Assembly: GCA_022712815.1 (NCBI GenBank)
Contig: JAFLJW010000208.1
Span: 1 to 22,885 of the forward strand
Direction: 5' to 3'
Source of the DNA: Pseudodesulfovibrio sp.
Lineage (GTDB): Bacteria; Desulfobacterota; Desulfovibrionia; Desulfovibrionales; Desulfovibrionaceae
Length of the DNA stretch: 22,885 nucleotides
Shown: in pieces, positions 1 through 5,351 of the stretch
How positions within the stretch are numbered: the first letter of the stretch is position 1
Layout of the letters: each line of letters opens with the position of its first letter
The notes under the pieces: model-generated
Database searches by the model: none
Told to the model about the DNA's origin: nothing
The model's input: the letters and a program-made list of their open reading frames with translations, nothing else
Position numbers and translations under genes: made by a program

Positions 1-1
1 A

Positions 2-160
2 AGCGTATGGCAGATATCTTTCGATATGAAAGAAGACGCAAGGCTCGCACAAGGCGAGTCTCGTCTACGAAATACTTTACCGGCTGTGGCCTACGCCAGC
101 AACCAGTATGACAAGATCCATTCGATTGATGAGCAAAAAAACCTCTTGGGGTTTGATTAA
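2..160 (+). CDS. C-terminal end of an unidentified host protein (partial)
   Basis: An open frame runs from the window edge to a TAA at 158-160 and gives 52 residues without a stop. The peptide is mixed in composition and looks like real coding sequence; it ends in NLLGFD. I do not recognise the family. It lies outside the tRNA remnant and its terminator, so it should belong to the host chromosome. It converges on the minus-strand tRNA, and the palindromic terminator at 341-378 separates the two. The start lies upstream of the window. Confidence is limited by the short length. Confidence 0.5.
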   Translation, partial: SVWQISFDMKEDARLAQGESRLRNTLPAVAYASNQYDKIHSIDEQKNLLGFD

Positions 161-340
161 ATATGGAAACGAATACAAAACTTCCGAAGAGAGGGCAAGA
201 AAATGAAAACGCGGACGGTTGCATTCACCGGGAGATCCCATACACACCGAGGGAAAGTCCCCACATGAAAAGAATTTCATTCTATTTTGAGAACAGTTTA
301 TTTCAAAAATGGTGATAACATACTGTTTTTCTATGAAAAC
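161..340. other. Host intergenic stretch
   Basis: This AT-rich stretch lies between the host gene end and the terminator. The only frame worth naming is 163-315 on the + strand (50 codons, ATG). It has no well-placed Shine-Dalgarno sequence and no recognisable family. I see no convincing promoter. Confidence 0.4.
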
Positions 341-378
341 AAAAAAGGATTTCATATACATGTATGAAATCCTTTTTT
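341..378. terminator. Bidirectional rho-independent terminator of tRNA-Ala
   Basis: Two 16-base arms, 341-356 and 363-378, are perfectly complementary around a 6-base loop. The outer ends are A6 and T6 runs, so it works as an intrinsic terminator on both strands. It sits 7 bases past the tRNA 3' end on the minus strand, where the native tRNA terminator would be. It also faces the host gene ending at 160. Its presence supports placing the host/phage boundary to its right. Confidence 0.85.
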
Positions 379-385
379 AATTTTC

Positions 386-432
386 TGGTGGAGACGAAGA
401 GATTTGAACTCTCGACTTCCGCCTTGCGAAGG
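386..432 (-). tRNA. 3' remnant of tRNA-Ala (anticodon CGC), attachment half-site
   Basis: Read on the minus strand this is the 3' part of a tRNA: anticodon loop TTCGCAA (430-424), stem strand GGCGG (423-419), 5-base variable loop, T arm GAGAG-TTCAAAT-CTCTT (413-397), acceptor strand CGTCTCC (396-390), then A and encoded CCA (388-386). U at position 70 of the acceptor would form the G3-U70 pair that marks tRNA-Ala, and CGC reads Ala codon GCG. The 5' anticodon strand should be CCGCC but reads GCACC (435-431), and no proper acceptor or D arm follows. The gene is therefore broken in the anticodon arm, as expected where a prophage displaced the 5' half. The intact copy should sit at the other prophage end. 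Confidence 0.8.
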
Positions 433-454
433 TGCTAGATGCTTTCCCAAGGCG
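419..454. other. Putative prophage att core at the anticodon arm
   Basis: Identity with the tRNA runs through the anticodon loop (424-430) and fails at 433. Tyrosine recombinases that use tRNA genes often cross over in the anticodon loop, with the two stem strands acting as core sites. Here the left half-site is CCGCC and the phage-side half-site is GGTGC. A further inverted repeat, CGCCTTG (420-426) with CAAGGCG (448-454), spans the junction. The exact crossover cannot be placed without the other end. Confidence 0.6.
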
Positions 455-479
455 ATGTTTACCACGATAAGAGCTACCA

Positions 480-540
480 TTTACCTCCACTTGAGTATGC
501 TTCTTTACCTGTAAAAGGTGAATTAGAGGTGAACTCACCT
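480..540. repeat. Five AGGTRA-type repeats (candidate integrase arm sites)
   Basis: Copies are TTTACCT at 480-486 and 504-510 (minus orientation), AGGTGAA at 516-522 and 527-533 (plus), and CTCACCT at 534-540 (minus). The last two form a 7-base inverted repeat GAGGTGA/TCACCTC across 526-541. Repeats close to a tRNA attachment core are typical of integrase arm-type or excisionase sites. The assignment is inferred from position and repetition only. Confidence 0.45.
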
Positions 541-730
541 CAGTCTCTTGCCGCTCTTGCCTGGCCAGCTTCGTTCGTCGTCGCGGCCGGGACGGACGCT
601 TCCGCCATCTCCCCCTTGCATGGGTGCGCGGCCACTCTTTTCCGCCTCCCCCCTCCCCCCTCAAAGGGTAGCAGAACAATGGTCCAATGCGGGTCCTCCT
701 GGATTGACGCCTCTGCGATTACAAAGAGTG

Positions 731-750
731 CCGCATATTCGCGGTTTTTT
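731..750 (+). terminator. Weak terminator-like hairpin in the leader
   Basis: CCGC (731-734) and GCGG (741-744) pair around a 6-base loop and are followed directly by six T residues (745-750). The stem is only 4 bp but all G-C. It could be an attenuator or the end of a short leader RNA upstream of the helicase gene. The evidence is weak. Confidence 0.3.
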
Positions 751-913
751 GGGAAGGAAAGTTTTTCTGGAAAAATGGAAATGTTATGGGCGGTTACGTG
801 CATCCATGGTGCGTCTTGGCTGATAGTGGCCGGGGTTCATGGGGAGGCAGGTAGCCGTTTTTTTGTTGCCCGGCAGGAAGCTGGCGGGGCGGTCAACCTG
901 AACGAGGTGAATA

Positions 914-2740
914 ATGGCTGATGAAGAATTTGTACCGATGCTCATTTTGCCCGTCGGCTATCGGCTGGTCAAAAGGAAGGACGGCACCTGGGATGTCGAT
1001 CCGCCGGAAGGCGCTGACATGACCAATGCTGTGGTGCTGGGAACATTGACCGAGCTGCGTTGCGACATCGAGGCGCAGCTTTCCCCAGCTCCGCAGGATG
1101 ACCAGGCCCCACCGCCGCCTCCGGATGACAACGACGCACCGCCACCATGGAACGGCATGGACCAGAATTGGATTCTGCAGTGCATGAACCGGAACGTGAC
1201 CGGCGATGCTGAGTTGTATGCAGCCATGCACACTGGCCGACTTGCCATCAACATCACCACCGGTGGAGATCGCAAGACACCGGAGACGCTTCAGTTCACG
1301 GGTCACCATTGGCAGATGGACCCGGCCATGGTCTTTGCCCATTCACAAATCGAGTCCGTTGCCTTGGCTTATGGCCATGCGCATCAGGTCACGACCGTGG
1401 CAACATTCAAGGAGCGGATCAAGGGCCTCGAAGAGCAGATCGACAACCTGGCCGCCGGTGCTAATGAGGACAAGGACCTCATCGAGGACGAGATCGACAA
1501 GATCAAAAAGCGGCTGGCAGGCAGAACCAAATCCGTCACCGATCGGATGCACTCTTTACGATCGCCAACCCGCGAGTCTGCGATCATCACCAAGGCCAGA
1601 TCCATTGCCGGATTCCCGCTCAACTGTGAATCCAGCTGGCTCGACAACAAGTCGAACCTGCTTCCCGTTGCCAATGGCGTGGTGGATTTGGAGACAGGTG
1701 AACACCGGGACGGGACACCGGAAGACTGGATGGTTCGTTCGGCACCTGTGGAGTGGAGGGGTGCGGGGGCTGACCGGGGGGCTTGGGAAGAATTTCTCGG
1801 TGGGGTTTATGCCGATCCAGACACTGGTGAACCTTATGTAGAATTGATCCGTTTTATTCAAAGGTTGATGGGGTATGCCTTACTCGGTGGAACACCGAAC
1901 CATATCCTGCCAATCCTGACAGGCCGGGGGCGTAACGGTAAATCTACTCTGCTGAATACCATCCATAAAGTATTGGGGCCGCTGGCTGGTGGTCTCCCTT
2001 CCGAACTGCTGCTTGACCAGGGCGTGAGTCGCTCGGCGGATTCCCCGACCCCGTCAATTATGTCGTTGAAAGGGCTGCGATTGGCATGGGCTTCGGAAAC
2101 TGCGGAGGGGCGCAAGTTCTCCATCGAGCGCGTCAAGTGGTTGACTGGCGGTGATCCTCTCACGGGTCGCCATCCAAATGACAAATACCCGACCACCTTT
2201 GCTCCGACACATCTTATGTTTTTGCTGACCAACAACCTGCCGAGCGCACCGGCCACGGACTATGCATTCTGGAAACGCGTGCTCGCTATCCCCCACAAAA
2301 TATCCTTTGTGCATGGCGAGCCGACCCAAACTTGGGAGAAGCCTATTGATCCGGATATGGATGCCAAGCTTGACGCCTGCTTGCCGGGAATTCTGGCATG
2401 GCTCGTGGAGGGGCACATGGCTTGGCGGCGAGATGGGTTGGCTCCGCCATCAATTGTGACCGACGCCACCAACAAATACCGCGAGGGCGAAGATGTCCTT
2501 GGCGAATTTCTCTATGAATGCTGCGAGGTGAACGAGACCCTTCATGAGGGCAGCTCAAAACTCTACACCGTCTTCGAGCAGTTCTACCAAAAAAATGTCG
2601 GTAAGTATGTCCCCAGCCAAAAGAAATTCGGAGGGTGGATGGAAGACAAGGGCTTCGAGCGAAGGAAGTCGGGTACGATCCGCTACTACGGCGTGGCCCT
2701 GAAACTGGAACATTTGGAGGCGTATAGCCCGAAAGAATAG
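914..2740 (+). CDS. P4/D5-type SF3 replicative helicase
   Basis: A 608-residue protein of the phage/plasmid helicase family related to the C-terminal half of P4 alpha and poxvirus D5. It is expected to be an ATP-driven 3'-5' helicase acting at the phage origin. The Walker A motif GRGRNGKST is at about residues 337-345, the Walker B/acidic stretch WASETAEG follows in the core, the sensor-like LLTNNLP comes next, and then FWKRVLAIP, which is characteristic of the family. Residues 1-130 have a proline-rich linker and no primase motifs. A charged, coiled-coil-like helix covers about 163-205. GAGGTGA (905-910) is well spaced before the ATG. The primase function is supplied by the separate gene downstream, so the usual fused primase-helicase is split here. 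Confidence 0.85.
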   Translation: MADEEFVPMLILPVGYRLVKRKDGTWDVDPPEGADMTNAVVLGTLTELRCDIEAQLSPAPQDDQAPPPPPDDNDAPPPWNGMDQNWILQCMNRNVTGDAELYAAMHTGRLAINITTGGDRKTPETLQFTGHHWQMDPAMVFAHSQIESVALAYGHAHQVTTVATFKERIKGLEEQIDNLAAGANEDKDLIEDEIDKIKKRLAGRTKSVTDRMHSLRSPTRESAIITKARSIAGFPLNCESSWLDNKSNLLPVANGVVDLETGEHRDGTPEDWMVRSAPVEWRGAGADRGAWEEFLGGVYADPDTGEPYVELIRFIQRLMGYALLGGTPNHILPILTGRGRNGKSTLLNTIHKVLGPLAGGLPSELLLDQGVSRSADSPTPSIMSLKGLRLAWASETAEGRKFSIERVKWLTGGDPLTGRHPNDKYPTTFAPTHLMFLLTNNLPSAPATDYAFWKRVLAIPHKISFVHGEPTQTWEKPIDPDMDAKLDACLPGILAWLVEGHMAWRRDGLAPPSIVTDATNKYREGEDVLGEFLYECCEVNETLHEGSSKLYTVFEQFYQKNVGKYVPSQKKFGGWMEDKGFERRKSGTIRYYGVALKLEHLEAYSPKE

Positions 2741-2745
2741 CGCAA

Positions 2746-3019
2746 GGTCCAGATGGTCCGCACGAGGTCCGGCAATGGTCCGGCTTTTAAGCCCTTGAAA
2801 TCCAAGGGAAAGTATTAGTGTAAGGAACCTTAGGGAGTATAATCCCTTATACAATAATATCTTGAAACAAAAGGTATCAAAAAGATGAGAAAAGAATTTA
2901 ATCCCTATCCTCCCAAATTCTCGGCAACCGTTGCCATTCCTAGCTTAAAGCCTTGGACCTTTGGCCGGACCACGAGGGACCATGTGGAGGATGCGTTGGT
3001 ATACGGGCAACAAAGGTCC
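2746..3019. repeat. GGTCC iteron clusters around an AT-rich core (candidate origin)
   Basis: GGTCC occurs at 2746-2750, 2755-2759, 2766-2770 and 2777-2781, about one helical turn apart. The opposite orientation GGACC occurs at 2955-2959, 2967-2971 and 2977-2981, with another GGTCC at 3015-3019. The two clusters are partial inverted copies: ATGGTCC plus GGTCCGG at 2753-2772 matches the reverse complement of about 2964-2983. Between them, 2800-2930 is markedly AT-rich. The site sits between helicase and primase genes, a common place for a phage origin. A repressor operator is the main alternative. Confidence 0.5.
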
Positions 3020-3034
3020 AGGGGGGAATATTGA
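2885..3034 (+). CDS. Small ORF of unknown function (49 aa)
   Basis: ATG at 2885 opens 49 codons ending in TGA (3032-3034), one base before the primase ATG at 3036. That arrangement would permit translational coupling. AAGG about 10 bases upstream could serve as a ribosome site. The peptide begins MRKEFNPYPPKF and has a basic middle with WTFGRTTRDH. It resembles no family I can name. Its second half lies over the inverted GGACC repeats, so the reading frame may be incidental to the repeats. Treat it as a candidate. Confidence 0.35.
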   Translation: MRKEFNPYPPKFSATVAIPSLKPWTFGRTTRDHVEDALVYGQQRSRGEY

Positions 3035-3035
3035 T

Positions 3036-4478
3036 ATGCCTACATCACTTGTCGAACTGGTCCGTGCGAAAATGGGCGGCGGCTTTGATAAGCCGGTGGG
3101 GATGAAGGGCGAGTACCAGGGGCCGTGTCCTGAGTGTGGTTGTCAATCCTCGGTTTCGGGTCATGTCTGCGATCGGTTCAGCGTCTTTCCTGACCAGCCC
3201 CCAGCCGGTGAGATTGCCGTCAATGCGGGAGTCTCTGGCGGCTTCTGGTGCCGCAATTGTGGCCTGGCTGGGGACTATGTGCAGTGGTTGGTGGAGGTCG
3301 AGGGGTGGGATTGGATAAAAATTTTTGAGTATTTAGGGGTGAAGGGCGAACGTCGGGAGGCTCGACCGAGGTCGTTGACACCGTATCCGGTCCAGCCTGT
3401 GCGCAGGGATGGGCGATCCCTGAATGATCTGGAGGAGCTACAGTTTCCATCCGACATGTGGCGCGAGCATGCGGACAAGTTTGCCCGTCAATGTGCGGTT
3501 GATCTGAAAAAGAATCAGCTCCTGATTGGTTGGTTAGCGCGTCGCGGGGTCACGTTGGCCGTTGCAAAAGAGTTCGGGCTGGGCTGGCATGCCGGGAAAC
3601 CACAAAAGAATGGCAAGCCGCCATGCTCGTATCGTAGCCGCGAGGGCTGGGGGTTGCCTCGAAAGGAATGGCCTGGTGGCAAAGCCAAGTTACTGTGGTT
3701 GCCGCGTGGCCTGACTATCCCCAAATATCGTGATGGAAAATTGCTTGGTGTCCGTATCCGTCGCCCATCTGTTGATCTTGCCGGTAGCGACAAGAAATAT
3801 ATCCAGATCGAAGGATCGCGCCATGGGTGCATGATCACTCCAGGGGCGCAGGTATACGTGGTGGTGGAGGCCGAACTGGACAAGATGGCCGTTGACTCTG
3901 CCTGTGTCGAGGGTGTGGCCGGGTGTGCCATGGGCAGTCTGTCATCCTACCCTGACACCACGGCGACCGGGTACTTGCTCAACGCTCTGGCAGTTTTCCA
4001 GTCTCTCGACTTCGAACCGCAAGGGCGAGGGGAGAAACATGGAAACAAGTTCCGCCATTGGTGGCTAAAAACATTTCCCCGCTGCAAGCGCGCACCGTTG
4101 CCGGTAGGCAAAGACCCCGGCGAGCTGGTGGAGCAGATCGGGTTGGAAGGCCTTCGGGCTTGGATTGAATCCCAGCTGCCACCAGCTATGCGAATTTCTA
4201 TCCCGCCGCCTAAAAGAAAAATTGAACATGCACCAATACCGGTTGAAGGTCCCAAGTTGCCTGACGTCATTGAGGAACTGCGGATCATCATGGCGACGAA
4301 TCAAATAGAAATCCACGTCGGCGAAAGTGGTGCAACCCTTGGATGCCGTGGACCTGTCGAGGTCTCTGACCAAGTCGGATTGCTTTGTCAACGTCCGATT
4401 GTCCAGGAGTGGTTGGCTGAGATCGGTGAAGAGACCGTGACTTCCAGAAACTTCATGAAGCCGATGGAGACAATATGA
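3036..4478 (+). CDS. Phage primase with CHC2-type zinc finger and Toprim-like domain
   Basis: A 480-residue protein, longer only if a start at 2961 were used. I chose ATG 3036 because a G-rich ribosome site (3020-3026) precedes it. The N-terminus has a zinc-binding primase module: CPEC at residues 31-34 and CRNC at 72-75, followed by GLAGDYVQWL, as in DnaG-like CHC2 domains. The middle contains a Toprim-like segment, VYVVVEAELDKM, with further conserved-looking SLDFEP and GKDPGEL. It should make primers for the helicase encoded just upstream. The stop overlaps the next ATG (ATGA, 4475-4478). The catalytic acid pattern is only partly visible, so activity is inferred from architecture. Confidence 0.75.
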   Translation: MPTSLVELVRAKMGGGFDKPVGMKGEYQGPCPECGCQSSVSGHVCDRFSVFPDQPPAGEIAVNAGVSGGFWCRNCGLAGDYVQWLVEVEGWDWIKIFEYLGVKGERREARPRSLTPYPVQPVRRDGRSLNDLEELQFPSDMWREHADKFARQCAVDLKKNQLLIGWLARRGVTLAVAKEFGLGWHAGKPQKNGKPPCSYRSREGWGLPRKEWPGGKAKLLWLPRGLTIPKYRDGKLLGVRIRRPSVDLAGSDKKYIQIEGSRHGCMITPGAQVYVVVEAELDKMAVDSACVEGVAGCAMGSLSSYPDTTATGYLLNALAVFQSLDFEPQGRGEKHGNKFRHWWLKTFPRCKRAPLPVGKDPGELVEQIGLEGLRAWIESQLPPAMRISIPPPKRKIEHAPIPVEGPKLPDVIEELRIIMATNQIEIHVGESGATLGCRGPVEVSDQVGLLCQRPIVQEWLAEIGEETVTSRNFMKPMETI

Positions 4479-4762
4479 TAGAATTGCAGGATGAATTAGA
4501 CCTGTCAGAACAGGAAATAGCCGACGCTATCGCTGCTGATTCGCTAAAAATTCTTGACGAAACAGGAATATTTACCGGAGCGCGGTTCTCCTTGTGGACC
4601 AGTGTCGGAGGTGAAATGCAGCTGGTCAGCGTGAGATGCAAAGGTGGCCCGTATTGGCACAGGGATAAGCGGGGTCGAAAATGGCGGTGCGTGGATGTGT
4701 TCGGGTACGGCGTAAGGAAACGCGTTAGCATCAAAAAGCTTAGGGAGACAGGCCGTGAGTGA
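4475..4762 (+). CDS. Hypothetical protein (95 aa)
   Basis: The ATG overlaps the primase stop by 4 bases and the gene ends 8 bases inside the terminase small-subunit gene, so it is embedded in the operon. The first 30 residues are acidic (DELDLSEQEIADAIAAD). The second half is basic and aromatic, with GGPYWHRDKRGRKWRCVDVFGYG and a lysine-rich end, which could contact nucleic acid. I do not recognise the family. Its place between primase and terminase would fit an accessory replication or packaging protein, but that is only positional inference. Confidence 0.65.
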   Translation: MIELQDELDLSEQEIADAIAADSLKILDETGIFTGARFSLWTSVGGEMQLVSVRCKGGPYWHRDKRGRKWRCVDVFGYGVRKRVSIKKLRETGRE

Positions 4763-5351
4763 AGCCAGTAAAGTTTTCAAGAATCAAAACCAGGCCCGCA
4801 AGTATCTCATTGAGCTGGGGTATAAAATAAGCAATGGGAGTTTCTACAAACATACCGACCCTCCGCCCAAGGGTGAAGGGATGTTGCGGATCAATGATGA
4901 CGGCTCCATCTCCGAAGCCGAGTTGATCCAGTATGCCCAGGCGCATCTAAAGCTGAACCCGGCACAAGCCAAGGCCGCAAACAAAAGCGCTGGGTCATCT
5001 TCCGAATTGGTGGATGCCAAGCTCGATGGACAGCGCCTCAAGAACAAGGCCGCCGAAGTACGGTTCATGAAAGATATGGGCAACCTGATTTCCCTCGATG
5101 ACCACAAGCAGGAGCTGGTCCGCACCGTGGTCCTCCTCAAGAATTCCATGTTCGAGTTGGCAAGCAAGGTGGCCCCCTCGTTGGTTCCTCTTGCTGAGAA
5201 ACCCAACGCAGCATCCTTGATGGATGAGCAGCTTCGGAACCGGATGGCAAAGGTGTTCAACGACCTGGCCAAGCCGTCAACTTTCTATGAGGTTTTGGAC
5301 TCCGATGTTCAGGAGATGTTGGCGCAGCTGGAGGGATCAGACGATGGCTAG
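4755..5351 (+). CDS. Terminase small subunit (Nu1-like)
   Basis: A 198-residue protein read from GTG 4755 with AGGGAGA (4742-4748) upstream. The N-terminus (SKVFKNQNQARKYLIELGYKISNGSFYKHTDPPP) reads like the winged-helix DNA-binding domain of phage terminase small subunits, which recognises the packaging site. The middle has an alanine/lysine-rich helix, and the C-terminus is acidic, as expected for contact with the large subunit. It overlaps the large subunit gene by 8 bases, the usual small/large pairing. Sequence identity to lambda Nu1 is not visible, so the call rests on domain style and neighbours. Confidence 0.75.
   Translation: MSEASKVFKNQNQARKYLIELGYKISNGSFYKHTDPPPKGEGMLRINDDGSISEAELIQYAQAHLKLNPAQAKAANKSAGSSSELVDAKLDGQRLKNKAAEVRFMKDMGNLISLDDHKQELVRTVVLLKNSMFELASKVAPSLVPLAEKPNAASLMDEQLRNRMAKVFNDLAKPSTFYEVLDSDVQEMLAQLEGSDDG

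Larger units (their letters stand above)
433..913. other. Phage left-end leader region with no supported gene
   Basis: This 480-base stretch lies between the tRNA remnant and the helicase gene. It holds five AGGTRA-like repeats (480-540), a pyrimidine-rich segment (about 600-660), two GGTCC motifs 11 bases apart (681-685 and 692-696), and a weak terminator-like hairpin (731-750). Open frames exist on both strands but they overlap each other and have low-quality composition, and none has a good start. It is probably control DNA: integrase arm sites plus the leader of the replication operon. Confidence 0.5.

Noticed and set aside
163..315. 50-codon ORF in the host intergenic stretch
   Set aside because: It has no properly spaced ribosome site and no recognisable content; it ends shortly before the terminator. 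Kept only as a note.
386..490. A complete but aberrant 100-base tRNA, since GGAG at 488-485 could pair with the acceptor CTCC
   Set aside because: Only about six pairs including wobbles form, and no D arm or 5-bp anticodon stem of normal spacing exists. A broken tRNA at an att site explains the data better.
439..921. 160-codon open frame on the + strand in the leader
   Set aside because: It runs through the att repeats and pyrimidine-rich tract, overlaps the helicase ribosome site and start, and has low-complexity, un-proteinlike composition.
2838..2843. TATAAT match that could be a -10 box upstream of the small ORF
   Set aside because: The hexamer 17 bases upstream is TTAGTG, a poor -35, and the surroundings are AT-rich so chance matches are likely.
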